Source: Kalaharituber pfeilii
Lineage: Eukaryota; Ascomycota; Pezizomycetes; Pezizales; Pezizaceae
NCBI GenBank assembly: GCA_015179045.1
Contig: WHUZ01000053.1
Location: 248,001-312,000 of the forward strand
Length of the DNA: 64,000 nt
Reading direction: 5' to 3'
How positions within the stretch are numbered: the stretch's first letter is position 1; every line of letters begins with the position of its first letter. Below are positions 10,546 to 20,569 of the stretch, piece by piece. The notes beneath the pieces were generated by a model. It ran no database searches. It saw nothing but the letters and a program-made list of their open reading frames with translations, and was not told the DNA's origin. A program made the position numbers and the translations under genes.

Positions 10546-12012
10546 GCCCTGCCGGGGTGCTTGGCGGCCGCACGCAGCGCGGAAACACTGGCGGCGTGAG
10601 CAGCGCAGGCCGATGGCAGAGCAGTCACCCATTCGCTGCGATCGCGCCGCAAACAACTGGGATGCGCAGCTGCTGCCGCCGCTGCCCAACAAACAGCGCA
10701 AGCGGGGCGGGGACAGCCGACAACGGTGGCCCATTGCAGCGTAGCCCCACGCCGCGCGCCAGGGGTGCGCAGTCCCCATCCATGGCTGCGACAGCAGCGC
10801 CGAGCCAAGCCAGCGATCCCGCCGATGGGCTGCCCCTTGCAATCTTGCGCCCGGCGACGCTCTGGCCCGCGCAATAAACTCGGCTCTTGGCGGCCAAGTC
10901 GCTCCCGCCACGAGGGAGAACCATGTGTATATCCCGCTCTGGACGTGGCCTTGGTACTCTACTCTACTGTAGCGCTGCGCTTGCAAGACTGGAATGCTAT
11001 CCCTTGGTCCAGCTATCAGCTCCAAGGGATGCTGTCACTTATTATATTCATATAAGTAATTCGTTACGGAGGGCTACGAGTACAATTCCCCCTCCCTCAT
11101 TCCAACCCCGCAAAGGCGGCCGAGGTACTTGCTTGCTTTGCTCCGTTTGATGAACTCTCCGCCGTAACCTTGCTTTGAGTGTTCGTTCAAGAGACGTGTA
11201 ATTAAGGTATCATATGATATTGAACGCCAAAGCGTGTTCCGGCACCGGATGCCCGCTCGAAACTATCATCTAGTTTGAGACTAGGCTGACAGCTTCCCCC
11301 ATCATGGTTACCTTCTAGAAGACTCACAGATGTAAATGCTCCTGTGACTAAAGGCACCGTCCAAATGAATTGCAAGAAGGATATTGTCCAAGAAGCGCTG
11401 TAGATAATCTATCGCGCAGCCTCCCAAAGCGTGTTCTTAAATCCTGCATAGCTAAATTCGAAAACCCTGATTGCTAAAGTCAGTAGCGGGGCTCTTCAAC
11501 CACGATGCATCAAGTCCTGTGATTGCGCAACCATCTGGATCAAAGCTGCCAGACATTGGGAACTCGAGCCAAGCCTGGTGCGACCTATTTGTAGCACATC
11601 ACTCTCTGGAAGTACCTGGACATATCATAGTATGCATTAATGGCATAGAAGCCACAACACCCCTTTTTCTTTCTCTGAATGGTATTCTGCATTTGCCCCT
11701 AATCTTGCCGTGTTATGTGGAGCTGCTCAGAGCTTGCGTAACAATGAATTGCCTCTCGATTGCACTGTCACTCGATAATCCCCTATGATACTTGCAGCTG
11801 ATGTTGCCTTTGCCGTCCAGTTAGCATACCAGCGGACAGCTACAGCCTCACCACGGGCGTCAGCAGACAGCAGTAAGGACAACCGCAGCGCGGCCCTGCC
11901 CCTGCCGCCCCACGAACACACGCACGCCCCTGCCGTCGTGCCAGACAAGCGTTAACCTCCCTCCCTCCCGTCCACACACCCTTTGAGGGAACCACGCGCC
12001 TTCCGGCCCGCA

Positions 12013-12022
12013 CTCTTACTCT

Positions 12023-12068
<46 letters not shown>
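12013..12068 (+). repeat. (CT)n pyrimidine tract in promoter/leader
   Basis: Long CT dinucleotide run about 190 bases upstream of the GPI-protein start. CT-rich tracts near transcription starts are common in filamentous fungi, so a core-promoter role is plausible but only inferred. Confidence 0.75.
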
Positions 12069-12069
<1 letters not shown>

Positions 12070-12161
12070 CGCTCCCAACTATTGAGCCTCACTGTTTTTC
12101 TTACTTCTTTTCACCCCGCAACGCTCGCTCATCCCCTCCTTCTTTCTCTTCACACAGCAGT

Positions 12162-12182
12162 AAGCAAGCAAGCAAGCAAGCA
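12162..12182 (+). repeat. Short (AAGC)n run in gene leader
   Basis: Five copies of AAGC about 70 bases upstream of the start codon at 12254, the same unit as the longer run at 109-155. Confidence 0.85.
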
Positions 12183-12253
12183 ATTGCCCATAAACAAAGC
12201 CAAAACATACCAACGACCCTCCCAACCACATCCCCGTCCTCAAGCTACACAAA

Positions 12254-13124
12254 ATGAAGTTCATTGCCCCCGCTCTCGCATTGGCACTTGCCTCCAACAC
12301 TCTTGTCCTCGCCCAAGGTAGCTGCGCGGCATGCGACATTGCCGAGACCCTCAAGAAATGTACGCATGAGTGGGTGGATAACATCGTCATGTAAGCAGCC
12401 TCCCCCAAGCCAGATCCACAGATCCACATGCGCCATATCCGTGCCCTTACCCCCCCCCCCCCCCCGTCCCACCTGCTCCTCCCCCTTATCCCCTCGCCTC
12501 CCATCATACAATATGTAACTAACTGCCAAATCTTGGGCCCCCCAACACAGCTGCATGAATCCCCCCTGCAACCGCAAATTCGACGAAGACCCTCTCGCCA
12601 CATGCGAAGGCGATGTCGGGGACGACAGCCCTCCCGTCGGTAGTAACTCAACTGCCGTAACCACCACCACGGCCACTACCTCCGGGTCTGTGTCTCTCCC
12701 GACAGAGACTGAAACTGGTATTCTCTCCTTCCTTCTTCCTCCCTCAATGCCAGCTCTTCAAATCTCCCTGTTCCCGCGAACATTCATGACTCTGAGCGAC
12801 GACTCTGAAATCCCGTACCCAATGCCCACGATATCGAATGATGTCGATCCGCTGTCTTCGTCCCCTTCCACTTTTACTCTCTCTACCTTCTCAACTATTT
12901 CTACCTTCCTGACTTCCCCCTCCCAACCTCCCATTACTACCGCAACCTCACTCACACCTCACTCAATGCCAACAGGCACTCCCACCAGCAATATCACCGC
13001 CAATGCCACCGCATCAACCTCCAGCGGTACCCCAGAAAACTCCGATAGCGCAGCAACCTCCCTCAACCTCGGCAGCGGCGCGGTAATGGGATTACTTGCG
13101 GGTGTTGTGGCGTTGCTATTGTGA
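12254..13124 (+). CDS. Small secreted Ser/Thr-rich GPI-anchored protein
   Basis: Predicted cell-wall or plasma-membrane surface protein of unknown role. Exons 12254-12390 and 12551-13124 (GTAAGC donor, CAG acceptor) give 711 nt, 236 residues. Residues 1-20 form a clear signal peptide (MKFIAPALALALASNTLVLA). The N-terminal domain is short and Cys-rich (pattern CxxC, then C, C, C, C within about 50 residues, including NPPCNRKFDEDPLATCEGD). A Ser/Thr/Pro-rich stalk follows. The C-terminus is a typical GPI signal: small residues (NLGSGA) then a hydrophobic tail ending VVALLL. A second possible intron, 12718-12975, is exactly 258 nt, has GT..AG ends and is a multiple of three. Removing it deletes a hydrophobic-looking stretch and leaves a cleaner stalk and a 150-residue protein. 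I cannot decide between the forms without RNA. Confidence 0.72.
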
Positions 13125-14333
13125 ATTTATCAACCATTCTTGTTCCCTTTACTTTCTTCATTCATTAGGGGTGTTGAGGTGGGATTGAGATTGATTTCTT
13201 TCTCTTTTTTCTTGTTTCTTTCTGCGGGATATCTACTACATTAGCGGGTTGGGATAGAAGAAACTTGAAAGTTCAAGTCCCACTCTTTGGAGCGTTTGCT
13301 TAAAACGTAGCATTCGCAAGTTTAATTCTAATCTAATCTAATACCATTCGCTAGTACTAGTGTAAAGCATTTTGTATATTTCGGTTTGCAATTCTAACCA
13401 GACCATATATGCAATAGGAGGAAGCCCTTTTGGGAATAAACGAAACATGACAGTAACTACAAGGTGATAACAAGCAACATAGATTCAAACAGTTATTGAC
13501 AACAAGTACACTGAAAATCGACTCCAGCCCAACAAAAATATCATTTTCATCTGCATTCCATCCAAACCCTCCTAACCCCATTCCCCCAAACCTCCCAACT
13601 CCTCTAAATCCTTCCCGTTCCTCGAATCCTCGCCCTGTGCCCCCATAACCCTGCACCACTTCCCTACTCACTCCCCACAGCCTATCTCACAACAACCTCA
13701 GGTCCGCCCCGCCCTCGTCTACAATCTTTTACAAGTCCGTTCTATGCCTCCCATGCCCCCCCTCCATGCCCTTGGACTCCGTCGCCGTGCCTGCAGCACT
13801 GGCTTGCTCCTCCTGGTCCATATCGGTGTCGCAACCCGGATCTTTATTCAAATTGACATAGGGGCTATCAGGGATTAAGTCGATATCCCTCACCCTCCGA
13901 ACGCAAGTCCGAGTTCGCCAACAGCGCCCCCTGCTCTCATAGTACCTCCAAAGCCAGTCTCCGTCCTCCTTCCTTCGACCCCAGAAATGTCGACCTGGGC
14001 GGCAGACGCTGCAGTGGTGGTGATAGTATCCGTGTTCGAGTTGCAGCTTACCAAAAAGGCGTGCCACCCCAGAGTCATCGTCTAGATTGTAGGAATCATT
14101 GAAGTGGTGGCAGAAGGGATGAACGGTGCAGAGGTGGAAGCGCTACAGAGAAAGAGGACCCGGTATTGGATGTGTCAGTCTGAGAAGTGGACAAAGAGAT
14201 CCAGGAGTGAGGATAGCATCATAGAGAGAGGTGAGCTGGAACTTTCAGGTCGATCTTTTTACCCTGAAGATTGATCTTAATTTTTTCGGGTATGTGGTGG
14301 GATTAGTTTAGTGTGGCGTAATCACTCACCTTT

Positions 14334-14377
14334 GCCCCCAACAATAATGCCCCCAACAATAATGCCCCAACAATAAT
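14334..14377. repeat. 15-bp tandem repeat, three units
   Basis: Units of GCCCCCAACAATAAT at 14334, 14349 and 14364; the third has lost one C. Confidence 0.9.
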
Positions 14378-16196
14378 GCCTCCTCCCTTACATGAATCCC
14401 CACCATCTCATTTACATCTTCTGCCTTCTCTATCTCCCTCCCCAGCCTCTCCGACCGCAGTTCCGAGAACATGATACGTCACATACGTCATTACAGCGTT
14501 CACAAAGTACAGCCTCAGCTACAGGCACCTTCCCCCATCCCCCCTCCTGTACCTGAACCTTTCCTAGCTTGTCCTTCGTAGATCCTTCAATTGCAATTTC
14601 CTGAAGCACGTATTTGCTCCTGTGTAGCTGAAGGAGCAAGGTGAACACCGCCTTGTGCACCTCTATCAAGCCCGAGTACTAACATTAAGAAGTATAAGTT
14701 GAAAAAGGTCTTAAAGCTCATACACTCTAACATTAAGTAAGTTTAGTAATTTACATTTGTACATACTTGACACTCTTCGGTTATTTGTTGGAGCGCTTGA
14801 TACATTTGTTCATTGGTCCGGCTACCCTGCTATTATACGCAACCTCAGCAAAATATAGTTGCCTGTTTAGGTAGTCGAACTATTTCCTGATCTGGTGTTC
14901 ATCTTCCTCCTAGTCTCGGTTAGGGCGGTATACAAGTACATACTAAGTAGACATCTTGATTACATCTTGCTCACTACTCTGTGACGGCTCAAGAACAGGT
15001 ACTTAATTTTGTAACTCTGACTCTCCCTGACAAACACCCCATCACCCCGTGCGCGCAGGCACCACCGTGTACCCCAACCCAAACCTACTCGCCCATACCA
15101 ACAGAACAGATCTCCATTGATCCCACCCGCTCCAGCTCACCGACTCGCAAAGCAACGCACTATCTTAAGTACGTATGTATCTTTCGAACCGGAGCCTGCC
15201 ACCAAAACAATACGGCATGGGGCGGCATAGCAACACATCGTATACCCCCCCATCTAATAACCACATATATTTCGCCATATCCTCATCCCCCAGTCCCTCG
15301 CTGACCAGGTTTGGCGAATTCAAATACAATCTCAACCTCCTACATATAAAAAAAAGGATGTGTATTTCGATTTTGATATAAAGCTTGCCATATTTTCCAA
15401 TCCCCAATCGAGAACAATAGACAAATAAATAAATAAATAAACGAGCTTGTACCCCGCCCTCACTTAGGCAGAAATTGTAACAACCGTTTTTCGGTTTTTT
15501 TGAAATTTATTGATACATAAGTAGGTATGTAACCTGCAGGAACGCTTTGAATCCCCAAGGCGCCGGTTGATAGCGTACCGTACCGGGGAGCTAGAAGCCA
15601 AAGTCAGATGTGCAACTCTGCTTTTAAAACAAAATCTACTAGTTATACTATTTTGACCACTGAACTTCAAATCTTTCACAGGGTCTTCTGAAGAAATCGG
15701 TACACAGATCGGCGGCTTATGTTTCCTTCATTCCTCGCTAGTCTAGTTTCAATCTAAACTTAATCTAGACATATGACAGCTACCTACAGATATCAGCCAT
15801 GCCTGCCCTCTTACATAGAAGGTGGACACAGCAGCTCAGCCAGTTGCCTCGGAATTATCGAGCCAAGAAAAGGAAAATCGGAAAGGGGGAAAAAAAGAAA
15901 ACGCGTACGGGGTAATGTGTGAAAATAGTTGCAAATTTGCACGCGACTTTCCACAATTTGTGATAAATCATTGTGTGACACAATTAGCTGCTGGAATGTG
16001 AATGAGACAACAGAATTTCATCCGTAATAAGATATTATTCATTACTGATTCTAACACTGCCATATGCTTCGTCCCGTCACCCATCCCCAAACGTTTTTTT
16101 TTTGGATATTGGCCGTCTGGGCTCAATTTCGAAACCTGACGCCCTCCAGTCTATCAAGACCTGAATTAAACAAGAATCTGAGCATGCGAAGGTACC

Positions 16197-16220
16197 AAAA
16201 AAAAAAAAAAAAAAAAAAAA
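16197..16220. repeat. Poly-A tract (24 nt)
   Basis: Uninterrupted run of 24 adenines in intergenic sequence, 440 bases beyond the elongase stop codon. It could be a slippage tract or the tail of an old retroposed copy; nothing else supports the latter. Confidence 0.85.
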
Positions 16221-16663
16221 GAGGATGTGAAGATAGAAGGATAATTAATTCAAAGCGAAGAGAAACAAAACAAAGCAGAAAATTTGTACAATGAATCCAA
16301 ACCAGAAAAGATTATCAGCAGATATAAAGGTAGAAGGAGAAAAACCCTAGCGTGAGCCATATAGAACGAACCCAACCAGAACCCACCCCGAACCAATCCC
16401 CCTAATGTTTGTTCACCAAATGGCACATACACCAGATCGTTTGTTGTGTGCATTTTTTGGCGCCGTAATCTGCCTTCAGTATAGCAAGTTGACCGTATTA
16501 TGATAGAATTTTAATCTCCCAACCCTTATAAACACCATATGACCTAATGATATAAACATTCCACTCGGGTACTTTATGGTCGTGGACTGGATGATAGTCC
16601 AGCCCAGGCCAACTCAATCCGCCCCCTATGTATCGGAAACTTATACCTAGTTTGCGATATACT

Positions 16664-17924
16664 TTAGTCCTTTTGGGACCTGACAGTGTGGCCATTGGCC
16701 TTGCCGTTAACATGGCCATTGCCATTGCCATTCTTGATACTGTCCAAAGCGTCCTGAGAGAACTTTGGGTCAATAGCGATATCTCCGTTGCTGACAGCCT
16801 TCTTAGCGGCAGACCTCCCACTCCTCTTGTAAGTGGCGAAGTAGAAGCTGATGAACAACAAGAGGTAGCTTGAGAGAATACCGCATCCTGCAAAAGCGGC
16901 AAACTCCTCACCAGCGCAAGAGCCATGATTTGGCATCCAGGGAAAGTAAGTGGAGGTGAAATACGTGTAGGAAGCGAAGTAAACGAATCCAAGGTCAATC
17001 ACGAACTGAGCAATTTGAAGCCTAGTGATCCATTGCTTCCACCAAACTTGGATTCCACGAGCAGACTGGAAGTAGTACCAGTACATGACAACGTGCACGG
17101 TAAGGTTGAGTGTGATTGGGACCCATGACTGCACATGTGTCAACAACACTGGTAGAGCACGTTGGATGAGCTTAGGGTAACTTACGACGGCGGTACTACC
17201 GACCAGCTGGGAGTAGCACAACAGAGCAGTGGCACCGTGATGATAACAGTGAAGGAAAGCTGCAATTACGGTTAGAAAAAAGGAATTGTGTGGCATGTAA
17301 TACCGGAATACATACTAAGAGGCTTCTTCTTGAAGAACAAGAAAACGGTATCCAAGAGTTCAATCTGCATGCATTGTCAGACTTTCAGCAGACAAGTGGG
17401 ACGCGTGACACATCAGTAGCCAATGTCTTACATATTTTGTGAGGTAATTCAACTAGAATATTATATTGATTAGCCCCAAATATCGACAGTCGAGAGGTAT
17501 AACAAATACATACGTAGTAAAGGACAAGTAAAGGCTGAGTCCATCCTCCGTCGTGATTGCAGATACCGAAAAACAATCCCTTCCTCCAGACTGTTGGAGC
17601 CAACTCCTCAATGAACAATGCGAGCAAAGCCCCAGAGAGAATTGATAAGAAAAGGTTGTGTATTTGGAAAAGTGTGCGCAGCTTCACTGGGTTATAGTTT
17701 TTCATAACCTCGCGACCACCAAATATGACTGCATAATACGTTGCTATTATTCCCAAAGAGACGGGAAGGGTAGAGAATGGAGTGACGCCCTGTTCAAATT
17801 TGAAATCCATAGCCGAATAACCTAGGACCTTAGTCCATGCCACGTCGAAGAGGCTCCATAGGTGTATACCAAAGGGCCTGTCGATTGATGGGACTGAGAT
17901 CGAAAAAGCTTTCGACACTTCCAT
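16664..17924 (-). CDS. GNS1/SUR4 (ELO) fatty acid elongase
   Basis: ER-membrane 3-ketoacyl-CoA synthase that adds two carbons to long-chain acyl-CoAs for sphingolipid and very-long-chain fatty acid synthesis. Five exons: 17514-17924, 17432-17452, 17316-17364, 17186-17259 and 16664-17128. They sum to 1020 nt, giving 339 residues, the usual length for fungal Elo2/Elo3. The second exon is only 21 nt and encodes LNYLTKY, which completes the family motif YYxNYLTKYxELLDTVF across two introns. The catalytic histidine box HCYHH is at about residues 164-168 and is followed by [11 protein letters not shown]. Several membrane helices and the motif [15 protein letters not shown] match the family. The C-terminus has a basic stretch and an Asn/Gly-rich tail. 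Start at MEVSKAF; the frame is open further upstream but without similarity. Which yeast paralogue it matches cannot be decided here. Confidence 0.93.
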
Positions 17925-18247
17925 GTCTGATATGTGTAAATTAAAGGTTGTATGAGCGTTGCAAAGGTGTAACAGTGATAAAGTGACGTGCACGGAATTC
18001 GGTACGTCAGGAAAGAGAATTGAAATATGGGGGAGGAGTGACCGGTTTATAAGGAAAGGAAGGTCAGAGCTCAGTCGCGGCAACACACTACTTCAAATAA
18101 GAATACTGGGCCACAGCAGAAGTATCAAGGTTGGGGGTGTTGTGGGACTCTAGAAGGAATAGACTTATATTAGGGGCAGAAAGGGAGACTAGGGCTCGGG
18201 AAAGAAAAAGAAAATGGAGAGGGCGAGGGAGTGTCGTTGAGGGAGCC

Positions 18248-18296
18248 GGGGGGAGGGGGAGGGGGGAGGGGGAGGGGGGAGGGGGGAGGGGGGGGA
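18248..18296 (+). repeat. G-rich purine tract
   Basis: Nearly 50 bases of G-runs of 3-8 interrupted by single A, with potential for G-quadruplex structure. It lies about 330 bases upstream of the elongase start on the opposite strand. Confidence 0.8.
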
Positions 18297-18405
18297 TGAA
18301 GAGATGGAGGGTGGGAATTTTTAAGCAGAAAAAAGAAAGAAGAAATTGAGGTCAAGTAGGAGAGGGAGGCGGTGGTGATGGACTGCTCCAAGCGGGATAA
18401 GGGGA

Positions 18406-18450
18406 AGAAGGGGCAGAAGGGGCAGAAGGGACAGAAGGGGCAGAAGGGGG
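18406..18450. repeat. 9-bp tandem repeat (AGAAGGGGC)n
   Basis: About five copies of AGAAGGGGC, one carrying a G-to-A change. Not in a supported gene. Confidence 0.85.
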
Positions 18451-20207
18451 AGGGGTCCTTCGCAGAAGCCGACCAGTGGCCAGTTAGGTACTGTGCAGGA
18501 CAGCACAAGGCCAGCGGCTCCCTTGCGCTGCTGCGGCAACGCAACACGCCGGACATTGTCGACACCACCCTTCGCTCACGCACTTGCGCAAGCTACTGAG
18601 CATTTACAATCGTACTTGCGCTGCGCGCCCTAGAAGCCTCCCAGCCCGGACTGGCCAATCTCCAGCAATCTGTGTACCTACCTTGCTGTCGCGACCGATC
18701 GTGTCCTATTAGACCGGCCTCCGTGATCGCGGCAAGAAGCTTCAAGGCCCACCGCAGCGTCACATAGTCTGTCCCAGTTATGCCTCCCGGCTCGTACCAA
18801 TCCAGCCAGCTTGACGGTAAACTCAGCCCAGAAACAAGCCGAAGGGAGAAAAAAGGAAAGAGCAGTTATGAAATATTTTCATGGCATGTGACAGCGATGA
18901 GGTTCCAGTTCAGTCTGCAGATAATATTATCCCGTTGTAGGCATAGCTACCTATGCGTGTACAGCGATGCTTACTAGCATGATGCGCTCCAAACTGGATG
19001 TGTTCAATACAAATGCTCGATGAGGAGCACCTTCTTACCCAGCATGAATATATCAGTGATGGGCTGATGGTAGAAGAGCAGGGGGGTACATTCACTGAGA
19101 TGTCGTATGGAAAACTGGACAGACACTGCAAAGTGGGAGTGAATACATAATATGTGTATGCGTATGATTAACATCACGAAAGCGTACCTGCTATTGCAGA
19201 CAGATATGAAGAGTACAGCATTGTACTTATAGGTACATTATATTATTATCCACACAGTAAAAGCTATGATGTTTACAGGGCGGGGCCGATCTCAAGATTG
19301 CGACTTCCGCAGTAGAGGATTCGGTGAGTTGGGTGCATCAGTTTTGTCTTTCCTCGGTCCATCTGAATCTATTGATATGATACCCCACGAGAAAAGCCTC
19401 ATATTTGCTTAGAGCTCTATTTGAGGCACCCTGGCGTTATAGCCTGTAGCTTTGGACATGTGACGAAATACTGAGGGTGGCTGAAGACTCAGAACATGAT
19501 ATAGGCCTTTGCGGTGCCTATTACAATTCTTGATTTTGTATATAATCCGAATATCCTATGGATATCTATTCGCATGTGTGTCCTGCTAAGCAGCTCGTAG
19601 TCAGAACATCTGGGCGTATAAACAGCCGTACAAGCTTTTTCCGTACCCTTAGAGTTTCTGGGCCCATCTTACTGCTCGACTTGTCTGTCAACAGGGAGAA
19701 GCGGGAATTAGCCGAATTGTTAGTTTAAAAAGCAGTCTGCTGCTGTGATCCCTCAAATCTGCCCCAGCTTAGTGATTCGGAGTTTTTGAAAGCAACCCAC
19801 GTTGCTCTGCGCATGCCTGAATTTGTGTAATCAAGATACCCGATATCTCGCCTCGTTCCCGCTGGTTACAAGGCTATAATTCCCACACGTGTTGTGTCAT
19901 TGGACACGGGAACACATGTCTTTAAAGAATTGCCAACATGGGAGACTGGTCCAGTCGGTGGCATAGCTAACTGTACTCGTACATTAGCAGTTGATCCAGC
20001 AACCAGGACGACAAGCGATCTTTCGTTGCTGATATGTACTCCTCAGTGCTATCCGTGGCAGGTACACCATAACGCAGTCCCAAGTGCTAATTGAGCACCA
20101 TGCCTTGCACTCTGGCTACGAGACTATCCTGACTGTTTTCGTGCGTCCTTGCTCAACGTGAATATTGGTACTGGCTACTAACCCGATGCCGAGTACAGTT
20201 ACACCTT

Positions 20208-20569
20208 GCTATGATATACCGGACAACCAAAGTCCAGCCCGGTTTAACCTAGCTCCCGGCATCAAATTTTGCAGGGGTGCCCGCCAGGGGGGGTACAGAA
20301 CTTGGTAAGCCAATTGAGAGGTACAATAGGTCTGGAGACTGGGTTCCAGGGGGTATCCGCTTCTCAATCTCCTCAGATATTACAGAACTTCAAACATTGG
20401 ATTCAAGATATAGAGAACACTTAAAAAATACCACTATAACACATGGAAGGTACAAAAAACAGTCTCATGATTTTGGCCTTTAACTAACTAGTTTATGTGT
20501 AATTTGAATTTAAAAGTCTACAGTTTAGTTGTCCGGTCTGGTTTAACTGGGTGTCCGGTATATCATAGC
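20208..20569. repeat. Inverted-repeat pair, possible ~0.36-kb MITE relic
   Basis: GCTATGATATACCGGACA at 20208-20225 is matched as its exact reverse complement at 20552-20569. Weaker inverted similarity continues inward (CCGGTTTAACC-like sequences). No coding capacity and no convincing target duplication. Probably a small non-autonomous DNA element. Confidence 0.6.

Larger units (their letters stand above)
10163..12253. other. Divergent intergenic region with octanucleotide and CT repeats
   Basis: Two kilobases between divergent genes. Contains a CTGCTCTG-type repeat (10467-10545), a GC-rich stretch (about 10560-10900), a CT microsatellite (12013-12068) and an AAGC run (12162-12182). Open frames over the octanucleotide repeat exist in all frames because the unit lacks stops; I do not accept them as genes. 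Confidence 0.5.
13125..16663. other. Gene-poor stretch, 3.5 kb
   Basis: No gene that I can support. Contains a three-unit 15-bp tandem repeat (14334-14377), AT-rich low-complexity sequence around 14690-14950 and 15350-15680, and a 24-nt poly-A run (16197-16220). A minus-strand open frame near 13729-14067 is discussed under rejected items. Confidence 0.5.

Noticed and set aside
10327..11025. Long open frames over the CTGCTCTG repeat on both strands
   Set aside because: The 8-bp unit has no stop in any frame, so openness is automatic; flanking composition is GC-rich and shows no conserved motif.
13729..14067. Minus-strand open frame of 112 codons with a coding-like C-terminal half (DLIPDSPYVNLNKDPGCD)
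   Set aside because: No domain recognised, the N-terminal half is Arg/His/Trp-rich noise, and no convincing upstream exon or start; possibly a relic of a membrane protein but not supportable.
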